Positions 25,401 to 35,906 of a DNA stretch of 64,000 bases are shown here, piece after piece. Origin of the DNA: Aquanectria penicillioides (Eukaryota > Ascomycota > Sordariomycetes > Hypocreales > Nectriaceae). A program made the position numbers and the translations under genes. Position 1 is the stretch's first letter, and every line of letters begins with the position of its first letter. The notes beneath the pieces were generated by a model that was given only the letters and a program-made list of their open reading frames with translations, was not told where the DNA came from and searched no databases. The stretch is taken from the NCBI GenBank assembly GCA_003415625.1, contig PYIU01000006.1, positions 3,038,001 through 3,102,000 of the forward strand. Reading direction: 5' to 3'.

Positions 25401-25739
25401 TTGGGGCACGAAAGTGGCTGCGCCCGCAACTTCTCTCGACTCGGCAGTCTGGAAGGTATCAGTCATGACGGGCCCGGCATCGTCCTCTTTTTTCCTCCGC
25501 TTCTTGTCTTGCTGGCTGGGGGTGTCAGATTCTTCCTCTTCAGAGGCATCCTCCTGCAACGACTCGGTAGGGTGGTCCATGTCGATGTCCTGGTCCTGCT
25601 TGTTTGCATCGCCGTTGATGGCCTCGTCGGCCTTTCTCTTCTTCGTCTTGTCGCGGTTACGAACGTTGGGGGCTTGCTCATCATCGCTAGCACTGGTAGC
25701 ATCGGCCTTGCCCTCGAAAACGTCGAACATTTCATCCAT
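22420..25739 (-). CDS. mtr4: ATP-dependent RNA helicase Mtr4 (exosome/TRAMP cofactor)
   Basis: Exon 1 is 25739-22648 and exon 2 is 22600-22420. The intron 22601-22647 is GT-AG with branch CTAAC. The start MDEMFDVFEGKAD was chosen because upstream residues are not protein-like. The product is about 1,090 residues, as expected. Helicase motifs are SAHTSAGKTVVAEYA (Walker A), VFDEIHYMRD (DExH), SATIPN, VFNFSKREC, VHHSGLLP and QMAGRAGRRG. They are followed by the stalk/KOW arch and the C-terminal DSHCT domain (EGSLIRLFRRLEELLRQM, spanning exon 2). The N-terminus is acidic with a KKRRKKE nuclear signal. Mtr4 unwinds RNA for the nuclear exosome as part of TRAMP. It is divergent from the COX8 homologue 650 bases away. 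Confidence 0.97.
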
Positions 25740-26387
25740 GGCCGTGGTGATGGTCCCGATCCCCGGGCCTGGGCTCGATGGCTTGGAAAGGTGGTGCCTG
25801 TCGTTGGCAAATTCGCGACGCGGATAAGGAGAAGAGACGGAATTCAATATCCCAGAGCCAATCCAAGCTCCAGAGGCACGCACGCAAACTCGGGGGCCGG
25901 AGCAATGTAGTGCGGTACAAAGGACACAAGAAGTTCTCGATCGCAAATCCCAATGCGTGCGACGCGAGCATGGGGCCTAGCCTGGCTAAAAAGTTGGATA
26001 GAACCCAAGAAGTGGGCTGGGCGGCAGAAAAAAAATATGTCAATGATGGGCAGCGGGCGGTGAAGGCAGGTGCAGAGGTACGTACTTGGCACTAGATTAA
26101 GGTGGTACCTTGATCAACCAAGCGGTTCCTGCCGATATGTAGCACGATCCAACCACAACACCTCAATTAGATTAGTCACCTGGTTATCCACGTGACCTTC
26201 CGTGCCAGGCGTTTTCCTTTCAACCTCAGACCACCTCATCCGAGGTCATACACGACGTCTGACTCTGCAAGCTCGCCTCGTCGCATCTCCAATCGCCACT
26301 CCTCACGCCCAAGGTGCGTCCAGCTCCCTTCGCCAATTCGAATTGAGCTTCCCAGTTGTTGTCCAGACCTAATTGACCATTTTCCAG
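25740..26387. promoter_or_regulatory. Divergent promoter region of Mtr4 and COX8
   Basis: Gene-free region between two housekeeping starts. An open frame running through it is only the upstream extension of the Mtr4 frame. Confidence 0.45.
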
Positions 26388-26676
26388 ATGCTCTCCCGCG
26401 CCGCCGCTCGCACCACCACCCAGCTGGTCGCCCGCCGAGGCTTCCACACCACCCGCGCCCGTTTCTCCTCCCCCTACCACTACCCCGAGGGCGCCTACAG
26501 CAACATCCCCTTCAATCCCCGTGCCAAGCTCTTCGGTGTCTACTTCTGGACCTTCATGGCTACCGGCTTCTTTGCCCCCTTCGGAATTGCTGGTGCGTGG
26601 TTTCTAACTATCTAACTTCGACTCGAGGCAAAAGCTAACATGCGGCACAGTCTGGCAGACCGTCAAGCCCCAGTAA
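26388..26676 (+). CDS. COX8: Cytochrome c oxidase subunit VIIc/Cox8 homologue
   Basis: Exon 1 is 26388-26592 and exon 2 is 26651-26676. The intron 26593-26650 is GT-AG with branch CTAAC. The 76-residue protein has an Arg/Ala-rich mitochondrial presequence (LSRAAARTTTQLVARRGFHT) and then SSPYHYPEGAYSNIPFNPRA. One inner-membrane segment follows (FWTFMATGFFAPFGIAV) and the matching tail WQTVKPQ. This is the pattern of the small subunit called Cox8 in yeast and VIIc in animals, an accessory subunit of complex IV. The last eight residues lie in exon 2, which is easily missed. Confidence 0.9.
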
Positions 26677-27048
26677 ACTCGCGGCTAGCGGAATGGGCAT
26701 GGCGCTTGCCCATTGATGGATTTGGGAGCTCGGGTGGTGGATTGTTGTGTATATACTCGAATAGACATCATCGGTCACCTTCGATCCTTGTACTCAATTT
26801 CATATGTTGACTAACTGAACGAAGTGATATTCCCTCCGATAACCCTCCTCAAGCTTCTCCATGACCATGACAAACCAATCCACATCAGAACTCTTTCCAA
26901 TTGGAGGGGTACAACTCAATTCATTATAGTGGCGTCAGGGTGCTAAGATATCTCTCATCTAGCCCTAGGGTATATTCCATGTCCATGCTCTAGCATTCAA
27001 ATGTACAATTGATACAGATTTGCATATCTCTTGTTGATACATGATACA
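26677..27048. other. Intergenic region between COX8 and PPR gene (convergent)
   Basis: This holds the 3' ends of both genes; nothing else seen. Confidence 0.4.
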
Positions 27049-28881
27049 TCAAAGGCGTGAACCATCTTTTTTGTATCTGCGATAGGATGGGCCTTCGAAA
27101 CTGCCCAATTCCGCCATCATGTCCCTGTCGAGGATGACTTGATCTAGCACCGAGTACATGACAAACTGTCGGTCGGCCTCGACATCCCAGCGTGAGGCCA
27201 ACTCATCAAACGTCTCAAAAACCGCCTCGTTCGTAGAACATTGCTTCACAGCTCGCAAAGCCCAAATCACCATCCATCGATCAATGCGAAAGCCCTTTAC
27301 GCCCTCGTCCCTGGCTTGGTACATGGCTGTTAGCACTCCCCTAAGACGCTTTTCACTCCAGTCCGAGTCCTCGTGCGACCCGTGGGAGTAAAATCCTTTG
27401 AGTAGGGCCAAAAATATGGTTGGGTGGATGTTGAGGTTGAAATACTTCATCTCGTCCAGGTATTGCGCCACCTTGGCTAGGTTACCAACTCGAATGGCAT
27501 AATGCTCGACGAACATCCTATAGGTGCGAAAATCAGGCACCAAAGGTGTGGTTTCCTGCATCGACTGCCGTAGCTCTGGGTGTCTCTTGCCAACCTTGGA
27601 AAACATCATCAAGACTTTAGTAATGACCTTGTTGGTCAGATAGTCTCTCTGAGGCATATCAGCAGCCAATTTGTTCGCGCTCTTCATACGCTGGTACGTT
27701 TCCTCAGCAGCATCTTCCTCTCCGCATTTCAGAAGCCCAGCAATGACACAGTTGAGAGCAATCGTATCAACCATCTCCCCGGCTTCGACCATGTCCTTGT
27801 ACGCAGCCCGGACGCCATCGGAGTCCAACTTGAGTCCAAAGTAATATATAAGGCTGACGTGATGGTATCGGTTAAATCGATATCCACGATTCTCCATCTC
27901 TTTATAAACCATGTCGGCGAGGGCAAAGTTTCCAACTTTGGAGGCAATGTCAAACAGAATATTAAACGTCACTTCGTTACCTTTAACATTGGCACCTCGC
28001 TCCATCTCCTTCCACAACCGCAGTGTCGTTTCCATCTCTTCCGACGTAATGCGTGTGGCATACTGCGCAGCAAAGGCTAAAGCAAAGTTCCAGTGGGACC
28101 GGCCAAGTATCAGCCCTGCATCCTTGACGTCGGAAATCAGCCCAAAGTATCGCAGCATGGACTTCGAGTCTCGCTTCTCGGGCATCCCCATGACATACAG
28201 CAGTTTGCTTCGCCACTGCCACGTCAGATTCAGCATCCTCGGCTCCGGGAGCTGCATGTAAAGGTCGTATATTGGTTCCAGAGCTCCTTGGTTCAACTGC
28301 CGTCGCTTTTGGGCGATGGCCAGGCAAAGCTCGCCGATCAATGGTTTTACCTCGTCACCAACATTGATAATCTCCGCCTCTGATGGGTATTGAATATCCC
28401 GGTCCTTGTCCGACACTCGTATGTCAGGCCCGTCGGGCTGGGCATAGCCTCTGCGATATGGGTCGCGGTGGAAGTCGAGGTGTTCATCGACAGTGCCTAT
28501 GTCACCATGGCCGGCAACGAAAGACTTGAGAGTTTCCGGGTCTTGCCTCGGATGAAGGTTCGGCAGGTGGTTTGGGAACTGGAACGAAGACCCGGCTGGA
28601 GCAGCAGCGGTGCTGTAAGCGTTGGAAACATGTCGAGTTCGTTGAAGCCGAATTGCTCTGGGAGGGCGGACGTCGGTGGTCGGAGTAAAGGTCGAGAGCA
28701 ACCATAGCGAGCTCCTTGCGCAAAAGAAGTTGCTACCCGGTCTACTCTTTCGTGGCCCATTGACAACGGCGTCCTTGGCGGTGCAGAGACTCCTCCTCGC
28801 AGTCGAGACGCCAAAGCTGGCCGACGGTCGATTTGAGAGCACCGCACAGACGGAGCCGTCCACTCGACTGGGGATTTTCAT
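27049..28881 (-). CDS. Mitochondrial pentatricopeptide-repeat (PPR) protein
   Basis: Single exon, 610 residues. The first 90 residues are Arg/Ser/Ala-rich with few acids, as in a mitochondrial targeting sequence. From about residue 260 the protein is a chain of helix pairs of about 35 residues. Examples are NEVTFNILFDIASKVGNFA, ADMVYKEMENRGYRFNRY, IALNCVIAGLLKCGEEDAAE and FRTYRMFVEHYAIRVGNLAK. Fungal PPR proteins of this type bind mitochondrial transcripts to aid stability, processing or translation. I cannot name the orthologue. It is divergent from mS23, another mitochondrial gene-expression factor. Confidence 0.8.
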   Translation of the reverse strand: MKIPSRVDGSVCAVLSNRPSASFGVSTARRSLCTAKDAVVNGPRKSRPGSNFFCARSSLWLLSTFTPTTDVRPPRAIRLQRTRHVSNAYSTAAAPAGSSFQFPNHLPNLHPRQDPETLKSFVAGHGDIGTVDEHLDFHRDPYRRGYAQPDGPDIRVSDKDRDIQYPSEAEIINVGDEVKPLIGELCLAIAQKRRQLNQGALEPIYDLYMQLPEPRMLNLTWQWRSKLLYVMGMPEKRDSKSMLRYFGLISDVKDAGLILGRSHWNFALAFAAQYATRITSEEMETTLRLWKEMERGANVKGNEVTFNILFDIASKVGNFALADMVYKEMENRGYRFNRYHHVSLIYYFGLKLDSDGVRAAYKDMVEAGEMVDTIALNCVIAGLLKCGEEDAAEETYQRMKSANKLAADMPQRDYLTNKVITKVLMMFSKVGKRHPELRQSMQETTPLVPDFRTYRMFVEHYAIRVGNLAKVAQYLDEMKYFNLNIHPTIFLALLKGFYSHGSHEDSDWSEKRLRGVLTAMYQARDEGVKGFRIDRWMVIWALRAVKQCSTNEAVFETFDELASRWDVEADRQFVMYSVLDQVILDRDMMAELGSFEGPSYRRYKKDGSRL

Positions 28882-29306
28882 GAGCTCGTCTTCATGGTGC
28901 GGCGGGGCGAAGAGCTAAATCGCGGGTTGCTGCGCAAAAGGCCGGGAGAAGATTGGAAAGAACGGCGAAGGACAAGGTATAACAGGCAAGGGAGCTAAAA
29001 CCTGCGCGAGTTGATGTTGACGAGCCTGCTGTGGAACCTGTCGTCGATGGTTTTTTACCAAGCAAATCGGGAGCATGGGTGCCAAGCTCCGGCCTCCCGC
29101 GCCCGCGTCGTTTCCCGGCCGGCCTTACGATTCGCCGACAACCAAAATTTCCATGCGACGCCACGGCCACCACCACGGGACAATCGACGGCGCAACAACA
29201 GCAGTACCAATCAGCCTCACGTTGCCAATTGACCAACAGTACGTCGCCGACGAATCCCCTCAACCCCTCCCGCCTCTCTAACCACCGCTCTTCCAGGACA
29301 TTGCCC
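28882..29306. promoter_or_regulatory. Divergent promoter region of PPR gene and mS23
   Basis: 425 bases between divergent starts of two mitochondrial genes. Open frames reading through it lack domain content. Confidence 0.4.
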
Positions 29307-30138
29307 ATGGGTGGGCGACAGATCAGACCCGCAAGGGTCTACCAGACCGTCACTGAGCAGCTCAACCACCGAATCCTCGCGAGCTCACCTTCCAGCCCGC
29401 CGCCATGGTATAACATCATGACCTCGGTGCCTCCTGCCGAAACCCTTGTGCGACCCGTTGCTGTCTCCCATAGCCACCCATCCTGGAAAGCAAAGAAGCC
29501 CAAGAACCTCTTCCGCCCACAGAAATTACACTACCTCGAAGACCGCCTACGTCGTGACTTTTTCAAAGATCACCCTTGGGAGCTCGCAAGACCCCGTATC
29601 ATTCTCGAGTTGGACGGCAAAGATTATCAGCGGTGCGATTGGAGCAAGGGGCTTCGACAGCCGGGCATCCCCTTGACGGGTGAATGGCAAGTACCGTTTT
29701 TGTGTCTTTTTATCTTTATCTTCTATGGTTTCCTGCTCTGCATCAGGCCATCTAGCTAACAAGACATACAGTGTTGTGCAACGCCAGATGTGGTTGATGG
29801 AGGCCGAAGGGTTGCCGGAGAGAGAAGCTTACGATATTACTCGACACGAGTTTTATCGACTTCGACAAGAGGAAGAGATTGAGAACCGCGTGGCCGTCGA
29901 AGAGGCCCGCCATGTGGGTGCCTACTTTGGCAAGACCCGCATCGACGTCGGTCACCATCTCGAAGACCGCGAGTTTGAGAACTGGAAACTCTGGGCTGGT
30001 AAGGAGACGGAGAGGCAGGAGGCGCTGCGCAACTCGGAGATTGAGAGCTTCGGTCTAGAGGAAGAAACTGAGGTGGATGTGGACGCCGACGCTGAGGCGG
30101 CGCCAACAAAGGAGGTTGCGGAGCCCAAGACGGCATGA
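29307..30138 (+). CDS. rsm25: Mitochondrial small-subunit ribosomal protein mS23 (Rsm25 family)
   Basis: Exon 1 is 29307-29686 and exon 2 is 29772-30138. The intron 29687-29771 has a GC donor (TG|GCAAGT) and AG acceptor, which joins LTGECVVQRQMWLME in phase. The 248-residue protein starts MGGRQIRPARVYQTVTEQL, followed by PPWYNIMTSVPPAETLVRP and KPKNLFRPQKLHYLEDRLR. The C-terminus is Glu-rich. This is the fungal mS23/Rsm25 layout of the mitochondrial 37S ribosome. I chose the ATG at 29307 because it begins the conserved N-terminal block; the frame extends further upstream without protein character. Confidence 0.87.
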
Positions 30139-30233
30139 GGTCGTATATTTTGAGGGGAAACCCCTCGTGTACACATTCTGTAAAAACTATCCATGTAACA
30201 GAACCCAAACGTTCTCTCCATCCCATGCCTAGC

Positions 30234-31151
30234 CTATATCTCTGGTCGTCTCGAGTTAAAGACCATCTCACCAGCGTTGCCGACACCATATTTCTCCGCC
30301 ACCTCCTTGTGCTGCACCAGGAAAATATCCGCAATGCCCGTGTAGTGGAAGAGTTTACCTGTCAAGCTAAGAGTTGAGATGCGTGCCCACGACTCAATGT
30401 ACACAAACTTCATGCTACCCTCTGGCACGATGTATAACATTTTGAGGAGGTAGGCTGCCATGCCTACGAAGAAGCCAGTCGCAGGCCCATTGGAGAAGAT
30501 GTACGTCGGGTACCGGAGCTTTGTTCCGAATGGGTTGGTTGGCGGCGAGAGAAGAACGGGAAATATGTCGAGGACGCTCAGGAGAGCAGTGAAAGGGGTA
30601 GACCAGAGCGGCTGGTGGACACGGCGGGCACGGGTGACGATGCATTTGTCATAAGTGCCAGCATTCTGGCCTTGTGAGTCGCAGAGCACCTTGAGGTCGG
30701 CCTCGTAGTCTTCGAGGTGATTCTCCGACATCCCATCGCCGCTTGATATTAAGTATCGTCGGTGGAAATTGGAGAAATTGGAAAATCCGTCGTCCATCAT
30801 CATGAGCATTTCCTTGGTGTGGCCCCCTGACCCAAGAACGAACAGGTAGTAGTCTGCCGCACGGCTCCGCGAAGCTTGGGCGTCTCTCCATTTTACATTA
30901 GCAGCGCGATGCTGTCTGGCGAGTTGAACATGCCGGGTCTGCCTTGCCTTTAGAGGGCGTTCATAAATGTTATCGTCATGGGCTCTTACCGTGATGAAGA
31001 TGCACAACCCGACGAGCAGCAGCGCGTAGGTGAGGATGATGTATGTCCACGACGGAATGACAAGCACTGATGCGATTCCGGCAGTGGAGACCACGGCAAA
31101 GGCTCCGACCAGAAAGGCCAGGCCCGAGCCAAGCTTCACAGCCACGGGCAT
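30234..31151 (-). CDS. alg14: UDP-GlcNAc transferase subunit Alg14
   Basis: Single exon from ATG at 31151, about 305 residues. An N-terminal membrane anchor is made of two hydrophobic stretches (GLAFLVGAFAVVSTAGIASV and WTYIILTYALLLVGLCIFIT). The Alg14 domain follows: YLFVLGSGGHTKEML with the GSGGHT loop, RRYLISSGDGMS, VTRARRVHQPLWSTPFT, YIFSNGPATG and FVYIESWARISTLSLTGK. The C-terminus is DIFLVQHKEVAEKYG. Alg14 anchors the catalytic Alg13 to the cytosolic face of the ER and adds the second GlcNAc to dolichol-PP-GlcNAc. It is convergent with mS23, with only 95 bases between the stops. Confidence 0.95.
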   Translation of the reverse strand: MPVAVKLGSGLAFLVGAFAVVSTAGIASVLVIPSWTYIILTYALLLVGLCIFITVRAHDDNIYERPLKARQTRHVQLARQHRAANVKWRDAQASRSRAADYYLFVLGSGGHTKEMLMMMDDGFSNFSNFHRRYLISSGDGMSENHLEDYEADLKVLCDSQGQNAGTYDKCIVTRARRVHQPLWSTPFTALLSVLDIFPVLLSPPTNPFGTKLRYPTYIFSNGPATGFFVGMAAYLLKMLYIVPEGSMKFVYIESWARISTLSLTGKLFHYTGIADIFLVQHKEVAEKYGVGNAGEMVFNSRRPEI

Positions 31152-31867
31152 GGTGTGTGATTGCGTTGTGGCTGGAGATGAGGCCGACTTATATGCGTCC
31201 AGGACAAGTGTTCGCAAGGCGGTGCGACCAGAGCATCGAATCCTGCAGGCCAGTAATAGATCATGCCCAAGCGCTCCTCTATCCAAAGTTATCGTCCAAT
31301 ACCGGGTCTTTATATTGAAACTGTGTATTGTGTCGCTGGCCAACCAAGTTTCACAGCTTGGTTGATGAATGATTGTATCGCGGCATCCAGGTCGCGAACG
31401 GAACTGTTTTGCACGGACTAGTGGCACTGGGGTCGATGGTCAATCGCCCCAGCCCCTACCCTAGAGAGGTGGTGACAATGCATAGGTTCCATAATAGTGA
31501 AGCATAATATGTATATAATTCGTTTGATAACATTGTATTTAACTTTGTTTTACCATTTATTTATCTATTCATGTATTTATTTAATTTTTTACCTAGTTAT
31601 CAAAATAGTTACGGCATTCAACGCAATTATGGGTTCCGTCACCACCTTTCTGTTGCTTATCTAGCAATCAACCTGAAGGTATTCCTTCAGATGCTTGGAC
31701 TGGACGCAGCTAGGTGTATACGCACATGACTAATCTTATGTATTTCTTCAGATAAAATGGCCCAAGAAGATGTACAAGAGCAAGCTTCTATGGCCATCTT
31801 TTCCAAAGTTCATCATATTTCAACCAGCACGACTGATGACCATTGGTGTTTTGTCCCCCTTCCGGCA
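31152..31867. other. Upstream region of Alg14, AT-rich
   Basis: No gene seen. Bases 31500-31620 are AT-rich with TTTAT repeats. Confidence 0.4.
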
Positions 31868-32850
31868 TCAAAAGAACTTCTTTCTCTTCTTCGGTTCTTC
31901 ATCTTCAACGCCATCACCAATGATTCGCCTCATAGCTTCCCTTCCAATATCATCCAAAACTTGCTTCATTCCCTCGCCGGTTGCGGCTGAGCACTCCAAG
32001 TAATCTTCTGCGCCGATTCTCTGTGCATGCCAACGTGCCTGGAACTGTCAATGACACTGGCGTTTCTCGGATGGGGACGCAATACCTCTGATGAGCACAC
32101 GCAGCATGTTGGAAACACTTGAATCTCGGAGGAGGCGTGTGCAGCGCCTTGGCGGTGATCCTCCAGAAAGCATTGATCTCGTAAGTCCTTCTTCATGCCC
32201 AAGAGGTAAAGCAGTGGCTGGATCGTATCGGGCTTAGCAAACCCTTGGCTAGAGGCATGGTGCCACTTTTCTCGTTAGGAAACTTCTGGATTACGAGCAG
32301 TAAACTCACCCATTGCATGATGGTATACATGGAGACCTTGTCTGAAATGTCAAAGCACAAGAACACAGCATCCTAGGCAATGTACGTGAGACGTTCGACA
32401 GTGTTGAGATCCGATACGCCCGAGGTGTCCCACAAGTCGATGCGAGCCGGGAGACCGTTGTATGAACAATCCTTGATATAGGTTTCATACAAGGGACGAG
32501 CAAAAGCGCGAGTCTAGCATGTTAGTACGGACCTGAGTATGAGAGTAGATTCCTTACGTCTGGAAAGTAGCCATATCGAGCGCGACTGTAAAAGAAATTA
32601 GCCAAGGAAAACCCACGCGCCTCGCACTAACAATAGCAAAGAAGTTTGTCCACAAGAGCTACTGCCAACAAATAGGAAACTTAACCGAACAGGTTCTCGG
32701 GGACTGGGCACCGGCGACGGAGTTCGGAATTTGCGCTTCAAGCCAAAGAGTTCCAAGAGACTTTTCCGCTTTCGAAGAGACCCATTATCTAAACTGGATA
32801 TTGGAGGCCGGTTGGAAGCCCGAGAAGACCGACCAAATGGTGTCCCAGTT
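31868..32850 (-). pseudogene. Rho-like small GTPase gene interrupted by one in-frame stop
   Basis: Read on the minus strand with conventional introns, this gives a near-complete Rho-type GTPase. G1 is FVGSSSCGQTSLLF, then RARYGYFPD, TRAFARPLYETYIKDCSY and the G3 region ARIDLWDTSGVSDL. It continues with ERLTYIA-stop-DAVFLCFDI, the G4 motif LLGMKKDLRDQ and the G5 motif YLECSAATGEG. The end is basic (KKRKKFF) with no CAAX box. The only break I see is TAG at 32373-32375, one C-to-T step from CAG in a CpA context. Splice sites are intact, so inactivation may be recent. The start is not clear because the N-terminal 100 residues look disordered. The GVS in place of the usual GQE after DT-x-G is also odd. 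Confidence 0.72.
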
Positions 32851-33344
32851 CGAAGGAAGCTGAGGCGGGTGGAGGGACGACGGAGCGGAGGGTCTTGCTC
32901 CCTGAAGGTCTGTTGGTTGGCACGTCAGCCTATGAAGCAGCCCCACGAGGTCACCACGAACTCGCCAGACGTGTCGCCGGACGGGAATCAAAGCCATCTC
33001 CGTCGAATGGATCTTCGCGCTCGAGACGACTGGGTACACGGGTACGCCACATGTCGATGCGGTTGTCAAGATTCATGTCAGTTGATATCGATGGGTGAAT
33101 TGGAAAAATGTAACCCCTCAAATTTGGCAGTAGAAGGCTGTCCTAGAAAATAAAATGTAGGCAATGCAATAACTTGGCATTTTGCTTGCTGTTGTTGTTG
33201 TTGTTGTTGCGTGGTCAAGCCCATGTGCGGCAGGGGCTGGCAGCTGGCAGTGAATCAAAGCAACTGTCAAGGCCTGACAAACAGCCAGTCGCTCCACCCG
33301 TGATAATGACTCCTAGAGCTTTAGAGAAGAATTTTATTCTGATA
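32851..33344. other. Region between the two decayed genes
   Basis: No gene seen beyond the possible N-terminal extension of the GTPase. A short (GTT)n run occurs at about 33187-33210. Confidence 0.35.
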
Positions 33345-34954
33345 TCAAAGAGCACCCGCTAGGTTCGTCAGCTCGGCTCTCTCCAACCGCTGCACATCAA
33401 TCTTGAACTGCTCCTTTGGAAACCAATCTTTGAGCTTCCCTCCTGGCCTTCCGACACCCCTCTCCAGTTCTTCGTTCTCCTTTCCCAACACCATAATTGC
33501 TAGCGCCGTCCCAGAGAGCCACGCCCAGACCATGCCCTCGCCGTTGAAGCCCGCCGCCACCCAACGACCACAGCTCGCCTTGTTGGAGGTCTTGGACTCG
33601 CGATGCCCTAGGACCTATCCGACAAAGGGCAGCAAATCTCCAGTAAAGCCAAGAATACCTGTCTATGCCCTCTTTATCAAGTCTCCCCCTTCCCACCTGG
33701 GCTCAAACACCATCGGCATTACACCTCGAATGTGAATGCCCGGTAGCGTATCTACTTGGCTATCATCCCACCGGCCCAACTGGTCCATGCCTTGCCGGCG
33801 TCTGCGGAACAGTCCCCCCCCGCCCACCATCAAGTCCCCGGCGGTCCCATCTTTCGCGTCTGGCTGCTGTGTCCCGTAATCATATCCCGGTGCGTAGATA
33901 ATGGACCAAGAACGGTTCCCGTGGGACGTGAGGAATTCTGTTCCAGGACGCTGGGCAGACATGTGAGCCAAAGCGCCGGTGAGACGACCCTGTAAAAAGG
34001 GGAGAAGCTGCGGCGCAAAGCCGTTGGTTGCATAAATGACATGTCGAGCTTTGACATTGCCTTTGCTCGTCTGGACCTCGTACTCATATGGAGACCGACC
34101 CGGCTGATGGATAACGGCCTCAACGGTGGTGTGAGTCTTGATGGCCAGACTGGGATATCGCTGGAGTAAATCGTCCCAAACACTGGTCACAAACCGATAT
34201 GGCCAAATGGCACCAGCCTTGTAAGAGAGAGCACCGACGACGGCATTGTTGGCGCCAAACTATGTCGTCATTGATTTAGTATCATGGCGGACAGCTATCC
34301 TCCAGTCTCTCACCTCTTTCCTCGCCCCCACACCATCCCAAACCTCGTGCTCTATCTCCGGCAGCCACTCCTTCGCTTCTTTGACCTGCTGCTTTGCCTT
34401 GTCCAAATCCTCTTGCTCCAGGAATAAATCCATAGTCTGCACGACTCTCGCCTCAGCCACGGGGAATTTTTTGCCAAGCTCCAGCAGAGCTGGAAGATGT
34501 CTCATTTGAAACCGAATAAGATCTCTCGCACGCCCCGGGCCTCCTTTGCGCTTGTAAAATGTGAACATTTCGTAGGGTGTGGATTTAATGTGACTGCTGT
34601 TTCGCCTAGTTGCGCCCCTGCACAACTGCCGCGCCTCAATCACAGTCACTTTCAAAGGCTTCCCATCTTTTTCGGAAAGTTCAAGAAGAGTGTTCGCTAT
34701 AGAGGTACCGGCAATGCCGCTGCCAATGATGACAATGCCGTTCTCGGCGTCCAGATTGCCATCTACATCGCACAGCGCTGGGAAAGGAGGTCGTCAAGCC
34801 AATAGGACGACGTCGGGGACTCCACCGGAAACCCTTGTGCAGAAGATGCTCTCTGCAGAAGAAGGTTGAATTGAGTGTTGAGAGACAAAAGAGTCTGGAT
34901 GGCTGAGGAGATGGCGAAGAAGGCGTTTCGGAGAGTGGATATGAAAGACCCCAT
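33345..34954 (-). pseudogene. FAD-dependent oxidoreductase (DAO family) pseudogene
   Basis: The start at 34954 reads MGSFISTLRNAFFAISSAI, then SPTSSYWLDD. The frame is lost near 34790, where one extra base would restore DDPPFPALCDV. The FAD-binding GSGIAGTSIA (from IVIIGSGIAG) follows, then IEARQLCRGATRRNSSH, an intron (about 34259-34315) and FGANNAVVGALSYKAGAIWP. It goes on with VIYATNGFAPQLLPFLQ, DLMVGGGGLFRR and MPMVFEPRWEG. Two TAG stops lie at 33663-33665 (expected Trp before TGILGFTGDLLP) and 33615-33617. The frame then continues with WVAAGFNGEGMVWAWLSG to the natural stop at 33345. The family is glycine/D-amino-acid-oxidase-like. A frameshift plus two nonsense changes argue for a dead gene. 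The Trp-to-TAG change fits a RIP-type CpA-to-TpA mutation. Confidence 0.8.
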
Positions 34955-35682
34955 TGTGTTTTAGCACTGGCAATGTCGTGTTGGGCTTTGTTACAACATC
35001 AATATTCCTGGATCGGATCAATTATCCAAACTTGGTGGCCTGTCGTTATCGGGAAACATGCCATGTCCAAGAAGGCCAAAATGAGATTGGCCCAATTCAT
35101 AGAAGTTGTCATCGTAAGGAGTTGCATTGTTCTGCATTGGGCAGTCATTCATTGATCAACTTACGGTCGCACATTAGCTAATGTTTGCATGAGTGCAAAA
35201 TCATCTTATCAAAACAAGATGATTCTGGATAGGGATGCGTACGCAAGTCCCTTCCCTTACTGCATTTGCCTTTTAGGCCATTTCGATAGCTGCTGCAGCA
35301 ATTATAAGCAGCTAGATTGCGCTGCTTAATGCAACAATAGGGACTCGGCTATAGGTAGTGTACGTAAGGGCGGCTTTAGCGGTAGAAGTTAGGGCAATAG
35401 CTTAAGATCCTAAGCCCAGCCAATTAAACTCCTTAAAGGATTAAAAACTAAAAAGGAGCTAATTAAGCTAAATAAAAAAGGAACCTAAGATAACCCTATT
35501 ATTATTAATTAAAGTATATATAATTATTTCTTTATTTTAATGCTTTTTTTTTATATATAAGTAGCAGCCTAAAAAGCCTTAATTAAGTGATTATATATAG
35601 AGGCATTAGTTAATAGTTCTAGCTGACCTAAGATAATAGCTAGCACCTTTTTGTAGTATTTTAGGTTAGTAGCTAAGGATAT

Positions 35683-35906
35683 TGTTAAACCTGAGGTATC
35701 CTGTACATAGGGAAACACCAGGACGCACTTCGGATTATAGAAATGAAGCTCGGAATGATTGGATAAAGGTCATATAAATACAATATAGCTCTATTAGGTC
35801 TAGTGCAACCCAACCCCTCTTTTAGAGCCTAAGCAATAAAATAAGGCTGGGAGGGACAAGAAGAAAATAAGAATACACACAATTACACAACTGGTTCGGT
35901 TCAACA
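35683..35906 (+). repeat. 5' LTR of the Copia element
   Basis: 224 bases with TG...CA ends. Compared with the intact solo LTR at 52692-52916, differences are almost all C-to-T or G-to-A in this copy, which shows the direction of RIP. Confidence 0.9.

Noticed and set aside
24393..25910. 505-residue plus-strand frame
   Set aside because: Antisense to Mtr4, whose motifs are complete; no domain in the antisense reading.
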